From CAZOZP01 sp964584325 (GTDB lineage: Bacteria > Bacteroidota > Ignavibacteria > Ignavibacteriales > Melioribacteraceae), in NCBI GenBank assembly GCA_964584325.1, contig CAZOZP010000020.1, forward strand, positions 1 through 51,431: DNA of 51,431 bases, given 5' to 3'. Both the position numbers and the translations under genes were made by a program. Of this stretch, positions 17,128-25,516 are shown one piece after another. Position 1 is the first letter of the stretch. Every line of letters begins with the position of its first letter. The notes under the pieces were generated by a model. The model had not been told where the DNA came from and ran no database searches. It saw only the letters and a list, made by a program, of their open reading frames with translations.

Positions 17128-17672
17128 AAAAGTTTTTATTAGGTTTAATATTTATTCCTGTAATGTTAAATGCTCAGGATACAACACTTGCAAAACAGCA
17201 GCTTGAAAGTATAGTAAACAATAAAGCTCTTGAAATAACCAGAGAAGAAGAAGCTAAGGCAAAGGGTGGAGCAAAACCTGAGAAAGCAGAAGTAAAAACT
17301 GTAAAGCCTGCTGATAAAAAGAATGTTGAAAGACATGAAAACAAATCGAAAAACAACATTCTTCCGATAATTCTTTTTATCGCAGGGAACGTGATTCTAA
17401 CTGGATCAGTTGTGATTTACTATCTTAGGAAGAAAAAGGGTAAGCCGAACTCAAAAGAACTTAAACGCAATATTAAGTTGATGAGAGAAGAAAAAATTGG
17501 CAGTTTTGATAATCCTAAACTTACAAAGGTAAGAACAGGTTTGCTGAAGATGCAGTTCAAACCCGATCGGGAAGGAATTGTGATTTCAACTTTAGCCAAA
17601 AAACTATCTATATCCAAAGGCGAAGTGCATCTGGCAGCAAAAATGAAATTGCTTGCCGGTGCTGAAAGATGA
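17124..17672 (+). CDS. Membrane-anchored protein with SwrB/DUF6115-like tail
   Basis: The 182-residue product has a signal-like N terminus (MKKFLLGLIFIPVMLNAQ), a charged Lys/Glu/Ala-rich stretch to about residue 72, one strong membrane helix (about 75-97), and a basic cytosolic domain. The extreme C terminus, with AKKLSISKGEVHLAAKMKLL, resembles the helix-turn-helix-like tail of SwrB/DUF6115 proteins, which activate flagellar export-gate assembly in Bacillus. That likeness is by eye only. It overlaps the gene on each side by 4 bases. Confidence 0.6.
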   Translation: MKKFLLGLIFIPVMLNAQDTTLAKQQLESIVNNKALEITREEEAKAKGGAKPEKAEVKTVKPADKKNVERHENKSKNNILPIILFIAGNVILTGSVVIYYLRKKKGKPNSKELKRNIKLMREEKIGSFDNPKLTKVRTGLLKMQFKPDREGIVISTLAKKLSISKGEVHLAAKMKLLAGAER

Positions 17673-18814
17673 TAGATCCGTTATCCGGTAAAATATCTTT
17701 GTCTCCGGCCGAGAGTAATAATACTCCGGTTTCTCAGAATATCAGAAATTTTTTCAATAACAGCCAGTTAGTCAATATTAAAGTATTGGATAAACCCGGC
17801 CAATTGTATAAAATATTAGTGGAAGGAAGCCTGTTTCAGGCTGAACTGCCTCCCGGGACTGTGAAGGGAGATGAGTTTATCGGTAAAATTCTTTCTTTAA
17901 CTCCTTTTAGAATTGGTCTTGACGGATTATTTAATAAAGACGCTGATCTTGGTCGTTCTCTTTCACTTATAATCACAAAACTAAACCTACCGAATAACGA
18001 TTTTACGCGCGAAATAATTAAAGAAGTTCTTAATTCAAAAAAGCCGCTCTCAGAAAAAAAAATTCGAGAAGCAGCAGAATATATTAAGTCGGCAGACATT
18101 CCGCATGACGAGATGATCCTGGCTCTTATGGTTTCAATTTTCTGGACAGATTCAGCTGAATCAGGAAGAGAAAGCATTTCAGAGCTTGCCGGAATATTCG
18201 ATACCGGATTTGAAGAATTGGCATTGGCTATTTTTAACCATATCGGCAAATATTTTAATAAGGACTATGGAAGGGAACTCTCTGCCCTTGTACTTGAAAA
18301 TTTAATATTGGCTAATAATAATCAATTTGACGAAATCAAGCAAAGCTCAATTATGAATAGAACCAAGGCTGTTATGGAAATCTGTTTATTAATTGAACAG
18401 GGAAGCTATTCTTATGCCGCATCCGAATTACAGGGACTTCTGCTTAAATATTTACTTCAGGTTTCGATATATAACCGTTACGGTTTCTATCCGGAATTTT
18501 CAATACTAAGAACAGAAGATAGGCTCAGTTTATATATATATAGATATGAGAAGGTTTTTTCAAGGGGTGGTATATTTTTCAAGCTTCTTTTAAGTGAGAA
18601 AAACGGCCAGGATACAATAAATATAAACTGCAGAATTACTCCGACAAGAGTTGACGGTAAGATAAGTGTATCTGACAGATTTTTCGATATTATTAATGAG
18701 TTCAATCACAATGTTTCCTCTCTTTTAAGAATTGGCTGTTTTATTATGCCGGGCGATCCATCATCAGAAGATGACTTATCGCGTACATCAGGTTCCCTGA
18801 ATAGGAGGGTGTGA
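17669..18814 (+). CDS. Uncharacterised flagellar-cluster protein, possibly FliK-like
   Basis: I do not recognise this 381-residue protein with confidence. It has no signal peptide or membrane segment. The N terminus (about residues 30-100) has a beta-rich segment with VNIKVLDKPGQLYKILVEG and LPPGTVKGDEFIGKIL, reminiscent of the variable N-terminal parts of FliK-like proteins. The middle is helical and the C-terminal 90 residues are beta-rich, ending in a polar tail. It overlaps its left neighbour by 4 bases and the small gene to its right by 1 base. A role as a second export-ruler or export-associated protein is only a guess. Confidence 0.55.
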   Translation: MIDPLSGKISLSPAESNNTPVSQNIRNFFNNSQLVNIKVLDKPGQLYKILVEGSLFQAELPPGTVKGDEFIGKILSLTPFRIGLDGLFNKDADLGRSLSLIITKLNLPNNDFTREIIKEVLNSKKPLSEKKIREAAEYIKSADIPHDEMILALMVSIFWTDSAESGRESISELAGIFDTGFEELALAIFNHIGKYFNKDYGRELSALVLENLILANNNQFDEIKQSSIMNRTKAVMEICLLIEQGSYSYAASELQGLLLKYLLQVSIYNRYGFYPEFSILRTEDRLSLYIYRYEKVFSRGGIFFKLLLSEKNGQDTININCRITPTRVDGKISVSDRFFDIINEFNHNVSSLLRIGCFIMPGDPSSEDDLSRTSGSLNRRV

Positions 18815-18996
18815 TGTATAAAAAAGATTCAGAACATATTATAAGACTTGCGGAAAAAGCCGGAATCATACGCCGGCAGACATCTTTTCTTACCGACTGC
18901 ATGAATAATTCATTAAATGACAAATATTTAAGCACAAAATTGCGTTTAGTAACGGCACATATTTTGCTTCTTATCCGACGGATAAAAGGAAAATAG
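18814..18996 (+). CDS. Small basic protein in the flagellar cluster
   Basis: The ATG at 18814 overlaps the stop of the preceding gene by 1 base and has a perfect AGGAGG at 18803-18808, located inside the last codons of that gene. The 60-residue product is basic and helical, with no hydrophobic membrane span that I trust, and ends RRIKGK. No family is recognised. The strong ribosome binding site and tight coupling support a real gene rather than chance. An upstream GTG at 18811 is also possible. Confidence 0.6.
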   Translation: MYKKDSEHIIRLAEKAGIIRRQTSFLTDCMNNSLNDKYLSTKLRLVTAHILLLIRRIKGK

Positions 18997-19015
18997 TTAC
19001 TAAAAGGCAATAAAA

Positions 19016-19723
19016 ATGATTAAAAGTCTTTACACTGCTTCAGCAAATCTTCATAATAAAATGAAGAATATGCAGATTACTTCAAATAACCTGGCTAACA
19101 TAAACACTACGGGATATAAAAGGGAAGTGCCCTTTTCGGAAGTAATGGCAAGGTTTGACAATCAGCCCGGTAAGCAGATATCAGACCTTTCGATGGGGTC
19201 ACTTATTCAGACGGGAAATCCTCTGGATCTGGCAATCAATGGCAATGCGATGTTTATGGTACAGACACCCGGCGGAGTTGAACTTACCAGCAACGGACGA
19301 TTTTCGATTTCTGAAGACGGATTTTTGATTAATGACCAGGGGTATAAGATTTTAGGCAAAGGCGGTGAGATTAATATCGGGGCACTCGCTGCAGAAAAAA
19401 AGAAGGATATTGAAATAACAAGAAGCGGTGAAGTTAAGGCCGGTGAGGAATACATAGATACCCTTTTAATCGCTTCAACAGATAACAGAAGAGATCTTTT
19501 CAGAGCTTCATCTCAGAATTTTACGGACAAAAATAACAGATTCGATATTGCAGATCAGGATAATTTTGAAATTCATCAGGGTTATCTTGAAGAATCGAAT
19601 GTGAGTGCTGTTATTGAAATGCAGGAAATGATTCAAATAAGCAAAGACTATGAAGCCACACAGAAAGTAATTCACGGGCTGGATTCAATTCTTGAAAAAG
19701 CCAAAGAAATCGGAAGAGTATAA
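19016..19723 (+). CDS. flgF: Flagellar basal-body rod protein FlgF
   Basis: FlgF is a proximal-rod subunit. The N terminus has the axial-protein motif SNNLANINTTGYKRE, the middle has the FlgE/F/G-type segment GNPLDLAINGNAMFMV, and the C terminus has HQGYLEESNVSAVIEMQEMI. The 235-residue length and position directly before flgG suit FlgF; FlgG paralogy is the only real alternative. flgG begins 11 bases downstream. Confidence 0.92.
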   Translation: MIKSLYTASANLHNKMKNMQITSNNLANINTTGYKREVPFSEVMARFDNQPGKQISDLSMGSLIQTGNPLDLAINGNAMFMVQTPGGVELTSNGRFSISEDGFLINDQGYKILGKGGEINIGALAAEKKKDIEITRSGEVKAGEEYIDTLLIASTDNRRDLFRASSQNFTDKNNRFDIADQDNFEIHQGYLEESNVSAVIEMQEMIQISKDYEATQKVIHGLDSILEKAKEIGRV

Positions 19724-19734
19724 GGAGAATAAAA

Positions 19735-20532
19735 ATGCCTACAAGAGCTTTACGAACATCAGCTTCAGGGATGTATGCTCAGCAGATAAACATTCAGGTG
19801 ATATCCAATAATATTGCGAATGTTAATACTACAAGTTTTAAGAAAAACAGAGCGGAGTTTAAGGATCTTCTTTATCAGGATGTTCATACAAATCCGCAAA
19901 ATACCAATGTTCCGGGCATTGTAGAAAACGGTGATGTGAAAATTCAAGTTGGTACCGGTGTTAAACCTGCATCAACACAGAAAATATTTGAACAGGGTGA
20001 TATGCAGGCCACAAGAAACAAACTTGATGTTGCAATTCAAGGAGAAGGTTTCTTCAAGCTCAGACGACCTGACGGAAATTTTGTTTATACAAGAGATGGT
20101 TCATTCAAAGTATCATCAGAAGGATCACTTATTTCCAATACCGGCTATCTTCTTGAACCCGGAATAACATTCTCGAGCGATACGCAGGATGTAGAAATCT
20201 CCAAAGACGGATTGGTTACGATTGTTGAAGCCGGTGGTACAAGAATGGAAATCGGTACTCTTGACTTAGTTAAATTTATAAATCCGGCTGGATTAAATTC
20301 ATTGGGCGATAATCTTTATGCTGAAACCGCTGCATCAGGAAGACCGCTTGAAGGCAGTCCGGGAATGGAAGGCTATGGAGAATTGCATCAGGGATATCTT
20401 GAATCATCAAATGTTGATATTGTGGATGAAATGATTAGTATGATTACTGCTCAGAGAGCTTACGAACTGAATTCAAAATCCGTTAAGACAGTTGAAGAAA
20501 TGATGTCAATAGCCACTAACCTTAAGAGGTAG
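19735..20532 (+). CDS. flgG: Flagellar distal rod protein FlgG
   Basis: FlgG forms the distal rod crossing the periplasm through the P and L rings. It begins MPTRALRTSASGMYAQQINI, continues with SNNIANVNTTSFKKNRAEFKD, and ends with QGYLESSNVDIVDEMISMITAQRAYE, the characteristic FlgG C terminus. At 265 residues it has the standard length. A GGAGA ribosome binding site lies upstream. flgA starts 7 bases after the stop, matching the rod-ring gene order of many diderms. Confidence 0.97.
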   Translation: MPTRALRTSASGMYAQQINIQVISNNIANVNTTSFKKNRAEFKDLLYQDVHTNPQNTNVPGIVENGDVKIQVGTGVKPASTQKIFEQGDMQATRNKLDVAIQGEGFFKLRRPDGNFVYTRDGSFKVSSEGSLISNTGYLLEPGITFSSDTQDVEISKDGLVTIVEAGGTRMEIGTLDLVKFINPAGLNSLGDNLYAETAASGRPLEGSPGMEGYGELHQGYLESSNVDIVDEMISMITAQRAYELNSKSVKTVEEMMSIATNLKR

Positions 20533-20539
20533 TAAAGTA

Positions 20540-21187
20540 ATGCAAGGGTTAATAATCGGAATCGTACTTTTTATTGTGCAGGCTAATGCTGTGGAAACTC
20601 ACTTAAATGAGCTGTTAAAAGATATGGGATACAGTAAATATGAGTATGAAATTGTATCAATGCCGTCTGATTATAAATCCGTTAATGAAGCCGTCTTAGA
20701 CCCCAATGCGAAAACCAATGTCAAAGGCGGGTTTGCCTTTGTTCCTGTTTTAGTGAAAAAACAAGGTACATCTGTTAATTCAATGATGATTATAAAACTG
20801 AGGCTTTATAGGAAAGTGGCAGTAGCGTTAAAAGATATGGAAAGAAAATCTATTCCCGAAGAAGATTTTTTTATTATTGATGAAAGAGAAGTCTCTTCAC
20901 TCGCAACACCGCCGGTTACAGCTATTGACGAGTTAAAAGGTGTTAGACTTCGTGTCCCGGTTAAGAAAGGCACTATAATTGAAGAAATTATGATAGAAAA
21001 AAATCCGGATGTTATTACCGGTTCCAAAGTTACAGCTTTCTTAAGGTTTAATTCAGTAGAAGTTTCCCTGGAAGCAACCGCAAAACAGGATGGTGCGGTG
21101 GGTGAAGTTATTAGGGTTGAAGGCCCCGGAAAAAGGATTTACAAAGCCGAAGTTGTTTCATCAGAATTTGTAAATATTAAAGAGTGA
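20540..21187 (+). CDS. flgA: P-ring assembly chaperone FlgA
   Basis: FlgA is the periplasmic chaperone for FlgI during P-ring assembly. The product has an N-terminal signal peptide (about residues 1-17, ending near QANA), and a SAF-like domain with the repeated pattern of FlgA: RKVAVALKDMERKSIPEEDF, then LRVPVKKGTIIEEIMIEKNPDV and VSLEATAKQDGAVGEVIRVE. At 215 residues the length is typical. It is embedded between flgG and flgH, 4 bases before flgH. Confidence 0.9.
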   Translation: MQGLIIGIVLFIVQANAVETHLNELLKDMGYSKYEYEIVSMPSDYKSVNEAVLDPNAKTNVKGGFAFVPVLVKKQGTSVNSMMIIKLRLYRKVAVALKDMERKSIPEEDFFIIDEREVSSLATPPVTAIDELKGVRLRVPVKKGTIIEEIMIEKNPDVITGSKVTAFLRFNSVEVSLEATAKQDGAVGEVIRVEGPGKRIYKAEVVSSEFVNIKE

Positions 21188-21191
21188 AAAA

Positions 21192-21764
21192 ATGAAGAAA
21201 ATATTTGTCCTACTGATAATAATTGTATCGGGCTTAACAGCCCAGTCAATGAACGGATATGCATCCAGTTCCTTATTTGCCGACTTTAAGGCAAACAGGG
21301 TTGGCGATGGTGTTACAATAATTGTGTTGGAATCTTCCGAAGCTCAGAACAAAGCTGCAACTCAGACCGGCAAAGGAAGCGATATCGGACTCAACACCGC
21401 CGGAACTATGGACGGTGAACCTATGCTTCCAAGTGTTGATTTCGGCATAAACACAAATAATAGTTTTAAAGGAAGCGGACAAACACAGGCATCCGGAATG
21501 GTGAAAACTAAAATCAGCGCAGTTATTGATTCTGTTTACTCAAATGGTAATCTCAGGATAACCGGTAGCAGAAAAATAGTAATTAATGGTGAAGAACAAA
21601 TTGTAAAAATTAAAGGCGTGGTAAGAAGCATTGATATTCGTTCAGATAATACGGTTTATTCTTACAGTATTTCAGATGCAGAAATAGTTTTTGAAGGAAG
21701 CGGACAGATTGACAGTGCACAATCACCGGGCTGGATTACAAAAATATTCCATTGGCTGTTTTAA
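21192..21764 (+). CDS. flgH: Flagellar L-ring protein FlgH
   Basis: FlgH forms the outer-membrane L ring. The 190-residue protein has a signal peptide, the family segments SLFADFKANRVGDGVTIIVLE and ITGSRKIVINGEEQIVKIKG, and VRSIDIRSDNTVYSYSISDA. Unlike the well-studied lipoprotein FlgH, the signal ends near GLTAQS with no cysteine, so no lipobox is visible and the protein should be released by ordinary signal peptidase. Position between flgA and flgI supports the call. Confidence 0.94.
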   Translation: MKKIFVLLIIIVSGLTAQSMNGYASSSLFADFKANRVGDGVTIIVLESSEAQNKAATQTGKGSDIGLNTAGTMDGEPMLPSVDFGINTNNSFKGSGQTQASGMVKTKISAVIDSVYSNGNLRITGSRKIVINGEEQIVKIKGVVRSIDIRSDNTVYSYSISDAEIVFEGSGQIDSAQSPGWITKIFHWLF

Positions 21765-21777
21765 GGCAGAGGCAGAA

Positions 21778-22872
21778 ATGAAAAAGTTAATTTATATAAT
21801 ATTACTTCTTTCTCTAATACTTGAGTATAATTATGCTCAAAGAATTAAAGATATAGCTTATTTCGGGGGTTCCAATTCTGAACAGCTTATCGGATACGGA
21901 TTAGTTGTTGGTTTGAGCGGAACCGGTGACAGCTACAGATCGACTTTTACCGTGCAGTCGGTTGTGAGTATGCTGAAAAGATTCGGGATTACCGTACCCG
22001 AAACAAATCTGCGAACAAGAAATATAGCGGCTGTTATGGTAACAGCAAGAATAAATAATTCCTTGAAGCAGGGAAATGAGTTTGATGTTAATGTTTCTTC
22101 CATGGGCGATGCAACAGGTTTAGCCGGCGGAACTTTACTGCTAACACCTCTTGCCGGCAGAGACGGAAATGTTTATGGTTACTCTCAAGGTCCGCTCAGC
22201 GTTGGCGGTTATGACATTACTACAGAATCTGGCAGCAGAGTAGCAAAGAATTTTACACTTTCAGGAAGAATTCCTGCCGGCGGAATTATTGAAATGCCTC
22301 TAAAGCAGGATAACCAGGTACTTACAGAAATTTCCATTATTCTTAAAACACCTGATTACACAACAGCAAATAATGTTGCGCAGGCTATAATGGCAGCTTA
22401 CGGAGAGGGATCAGCAAAGGCAACGGGTGCTTCAGAGATTAAAGTCAATATACCGGCAGAAAATCAGCAGAATCTGTCACCTTTCCTTGCAGCGGTTGAA
22501 TCTATCGAAGTTCAGAGAGATGCTGTTGCAAAAGTTATTCTTAATGAAAGAACCGGTACTGTGGTTTCAGGAAGCATGGTGAAAATATTGCCTGCAAGTA
22601 TTTCACACGCCGGATTAAACATCAATATTAAATCATTTCCGTTAGTTTCACAACCTAATTCATTTTCTCAGGGTAAAACTGTTTATTTTACTTCGCAGGC
22701 ACCTAAGGTTGAGGAAGAAGACGGAAAGACAGTTGTTATAGAAGGCGCAACTAATGTACAGGAAGTGGCATCCGCTTTGAACTCACTTAAGGTGAGTCCG
22801 CGTGACATAATCGCAATTTTCCAGGCATTAAAAGAAGCCGGAGCATTAACAGGTGAATTAATAATCATTTAA
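21778..22872 (+). CDS. flgI: Flagellar P-ring protein FlgI
   Basis: FlgI builds the P ring in the periplasm around the rod. I start at the ATG at 21778, which gives a clean signal peptide (about residues 1-20, ending YNYAQ) and lies after an AGAGGCAG sequence; a longer in-frame start inside flgH would destroy the signal peptide. Family motifs include LIGYGLVVGLSGTGDS, the NVSSMGDATGLAGGTLLLTPL block, and VSPRDIIAIFQALKEAGAL at the C terminus. At 364 residues the length is normal. Confidence 0.96.
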   Translation: MKKLIYIILLLSLILEYNYAQRIKDIAYFGGSNSEQLIGYGLVVGLSGTGDSYRSTFTVQSVVSMLKRFGITVPETNLRTRNIAAVMVTARINNSLKQGNEFDVNVSSMGDATGLAGGTLLLTPLAGRDGNVYGYSQGPLSVGGYDITTESGSRVAKNFTLSGRIPAGGIIEMPLKQDNQVLTEISIILKTPDYTTANNVAQAIMAAYGEGSAKATGASEIKVNIPAENQQNLSPFLAAVESIEVQRDAVAKVILNERTGTVVSGSMVKILPASISHAGLNINIKSFPLVSQPNSFSQGKTVYFTSQAPKVEEEDGKTVVIEGATNVQEVASALNSLKVSPRDIIAIFQALKEAGALTGELIII

Positions 22873-22887
22873 GGTTTAATAGTAAAG

Positions 22888-23700
22888 ATGGAACTTAAGC
22901 TGTCAGATCCCATAAAACACATTCAGGCCCCACCCGCAAAATATTCGGGCGAGGATAAAGCCAAGATTGCAAAAGCTTCCCGAGATTTTGAAAGCCTTAT
23001 GACACAAATGCTATTAAAAAGCATGAACAGTACAAAGGGCGGATTATTCGGTGATGAAGGGGAAGGATTAGGCGGAGGAGTACTGGATACACTATTTGAA
23101 TCTGAAATTGCTTCGTTTATGACCAAAAACAAAGGCCTGGGGATTGCCGAAATGATGTATATGAAAATGACCGGAGAAAAACTTCCGGTAAATCTTGAAT
23201 CTCTTAAACCGGAAACTTCGGTTAAAATGCCTAAAGTACAGCCTCAGTCTGAAGCAATAATGAATAATGAAGTTAAGAGCAGCATTGCCCCTAGCGGAAG
23301 TATGATGACTCGCCTTGATAAATACGAAGGATATATTGACGAAGCCTCGAAAAAATTTGGAGTTGATAAAAATATAATCAAATCCGTGATTCTTGCAGAG
23401 TCTGCCGGAAAATCTAATGCGGTATCCAAGGCAAATGCAAAAGGGCTTATGCAGCTTATGGACGGTACGGCAAAAGATATGGGGGTAAACAATTCTTGGG
23501 ATCCCAAAGAGAATATCTTTGGAGGAACTAAATATTTGGCCAATATGCTTCGAAAATATAAAGGCGACATAAATCTGGCTCTGGCTGCATACAATGCCGG
23601 TCCGGGGAATGTAGATAAGCATAAAGGGATTCCTCCTTTTAAGGAGACGAAGACTTATATTACAAGAGTATTAGGATATTATAATCATCTGGACGGTTGA
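22888..23700 (+). CDS. flgJ: FlgJ-type rod-binding protein fused to lytic transglycosylase
   Basis: The N-terminal domain (about residues 25-98) is the rod-cap/FlgJ domain, with DFESLMTQMLLKSMN and KGLGIAEMMYMKM. The C-terminal domain (about 145-268) is a soluble lytic transglycosylase (GH23) domain with the likely catalytic Glu171 in ILAESAGKSN, then AKGLMQLM and LALAAYNAGPGNVDKHKG. The enteric FlgJ instead carries a GH73 glucosaminidase domain, so a different muralytic partner is fused to the same rod function. It has no signal peptide, consistent with flagellar export. Confidence 0.93.
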   Translation: MELKLSDPIKHIQAPPAKYSGEDKAKIAKASRDFESLMTQMLLKSMNSTKGGLFGDEGEGLGGGVLDTLFESEIASFMTKNKGLGIAEMMYMKMTGEKLPVNLESLKPETSVKMPKVQPQSEAIMNNEVKSSIAPSGSMMTRLDKYEGYIDEASKKFGVDKNIIKSVILAESAGKSNAVSKANAKGLMQLMDGTAKDMGVNNSWDPKENIFGGTKYLANMLRKYKGDINLALAAYNAGPGNVDKHKGIPPFKETKTYITRVLGYYNHLDG

Positions 23701-23701
23701 A

Positions 23702-24157
23702 ATGGAAATTGTAAAACTAAATGAATCATTAAATAAACAGATTGATAATCTAAAAGCATTGTTTGAAACAGCTTCAAGGAAACAAAAGGCATTGATTGCC
23801 CGAAATAATGAGCAGCTTTTGGACTGCATTTCAAAGGAAGAAAGAATTCTTCTAAATATAAATGAAGAAGAAAAAAACAGGCTGAAAATTATTTCAGATA
23901 TTTACAGAGAGAGTTCTTTAACTCCTGTTAATACTAAAATAGCGTCGTTCATTAAAGCCTTTGAGTCTGAACTTTCAGATGTGCAGATAAAAAAACTAAC
24001 AGAGTCAGAGCTTATGATTAGAGAAGTTACAGCTTCTATCGGACAGCTTAACTTCCAGAATATGTATTTGATTGCACAGGCAAAGAGTTTTATCAGTCAG
24101 ACTATCCAGATACTCAGAAGTACAGCTTCAAAGTCAATATTAGACAGGAAAATATAA
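23702..24157 (+). CDS. flgN: FlgN-type export chaperone
   Basis: FlgN is the cytoplasmic chaperone that escorts FlgK and FlgL to the export gate. The 151-residue product is helical and charged throughout, with a FlgN-like pattern in QKALIARNNEQLLDCISKEE and a C-terminal helix. The family diverges strongly, so the position between flgJ and flgK carries much of the weight. It starts 1 base after flgJ and overlaps flgK by 1 base. Confidence 0.85.
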   Translation: MEIVKLNESLNKQIDNLKALFETASRKQKALIARNNEQLLDCISKEERILLNINEEEKNRLKIISDIYRESSLTPVNTKIASFIKAFESELSDVQIKKLTESELMIREVTASIGQLNFQNMYLIAQAKSFISQTIQILRSTASKSILDRKI

Positions 24158-25515
24158 TGGGTCTCAGCGGATTATTTGAAATATCAAGAAGAAGTCTTAC
24201 AACATTTCAGCAAGCACTGAATGTTACTTCGAATAATATTGCCAATGCCAATAACCCCGGTTATTCCAGAAGGCAGGTTGTTCTCGGTACACTTCCGCCG
24301 GATAATAGAAGTACGCTTTCTGTAGGAATGGGTGTTAAAATTGAGCAAATTACCAGAGCAAGAGATAGAATTGCTGATGCTCAGATAATAAGCTACAATC
24401 AGGAAAATGCTTATTCCAAAAAACAATCTTCCGTTTTGGGCCATATTGAAACTGTATTTTCTGAGCCTTCGGAACTCGGGTTGTCTAATATGATAAATCA
24501 GTTTTTTACTTCTTGGGAAGAACTGACGGTTAACCCTTCTTCTTCTCCGCTGCGGACAAATGTAATTCAGTCTACAGAAAAGATGGCTTCAAAAATAGAA
24601 AGTATCACGGACAGCCTCAAGTTATTAAAAGGCGATCTGAGACAAGACGCCGAAAATCTTACTCAGGAAATGAATAGATATATTGGTCAGGTTGAAGAAC
24701 TTAACAAACAGATTTACGATGCCGAAGTTGTGGGGAAATCAGCTTTCGATCTTTTGGATAAACGTACTGAAGTATTGCGCGAATTAAGCAAAATGGCTAA
24801 TATTAACGTTACATACGATGATAAAAATGTTGCGAATTTATCCATTGGAGGCATTTTTGCTGCTGATAGAATCTCATCCGTAAAGTTTAAAGCCGAAATC
24901 GAAGACGGAAAAGTATTTCTGAAGACAGAAGACGGACAGGCAAAGGTAAAACTAACAGGCGGCGAAATGTTTGCCGTAACTAATTCGTATAATAAGCTGA
25001 TTCCTGAATATGAGTCAAAAATAGATACAATAGCCTCGACAATATTCACAAAAGTTAATGAATACCATTTGCAGGGCTATTCAGATACTAATCCGCAACT
25101 CACAGGTCTAAACTTTTTCGAGAGTTATTCCGAAGGTGTATTAAAGATTAATAAAGAAATTGTAAGAGATCCGTCATTGCTGGCTGTCTCGGCAGACGGT
25201 ACTCCCGGAAATTCAGATATTGCCTTGCGAATTGCCGGTTTTAAGGATGAGAAAGTTCTTAACGGTAAAACAGTGCAGGAATCCTATAATGATTTTATTT
25301 CCAATATCGGAAACCTGAAAATGCTTAACGATCAGAAAACAGATGCAAGTACTCTTGTTATTAAGCAACTTGACCTTCAACAGGCGGAAATATCAGGAGT
25401 AAATATTGACGAGGAAATGATCGACATTCTTAAGTTCCAGAGATCTTATGATGCCTCGGCAAAACTTATCGGAATAGCCGATGAGATGCTTCAAACATTA
25501 TTAAATATGGTTTGA
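24157..25515 (+). CDS. flgK: Hook-filament junction protein FlgK
   Basis: FlgK is the first hook-associated protein at the hook-filament junction. The N terminus has SLTTFQQALNVTSNNIANAN, then NNPGYSRRQVVLGTL, diagnostic of FlgK. The C terminus has QQAEISGVNIDEEMIDILKFQ. The 452-residue length is within range for FlgK. It overlaps the chaperone gene by 1 base and is followed by flgL after 1 base. Confidence 0.97.
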   Translation: MGLSGLFEISRRSLTTFQQALNVTSNNIANANNPGYSRRQVVLGTLPPDNRSTLSVGMGVKIEQITRARDRIADAQIISYNQENAYSKKQSSVLGHIETVFSEPSELGLSNMINQFFTSWEELTVNPSSSPLRTNVIQSTEKMASKIESITDSLKLLKGDLRQDAENLTQEMNRYIGQVEELNKQIYDAEVVGKSAFDLLDKRTEVLRELSKMANINVTYDDKNVANLSIGGIFAADRISSVKFKAEIEDGKVFLKTEDGQAKVKLTGGEMFAVTNSYNKLIPEYESKIDTIASTIFTKVNEYHLQGYSDTNPQLTGLNFFESYSEGVLKINKEIVRDPSLLAVSADGTPGNSDIALRIAGFKDEKVLNGKTVQESYNDFISNIGNLKMLNDQKTDASTLVIKQLDLQQAEISGVNIDEEMIDILKFQRSYDASAKLIGIADEMLQTLLNMV

Positions 25516-25516
25516 T

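Noticed and set aside
21691..21777. Longer FlgI start inside flgH
   Set aside because: It would bury the signal peptide that begins at the ATG at 21778.
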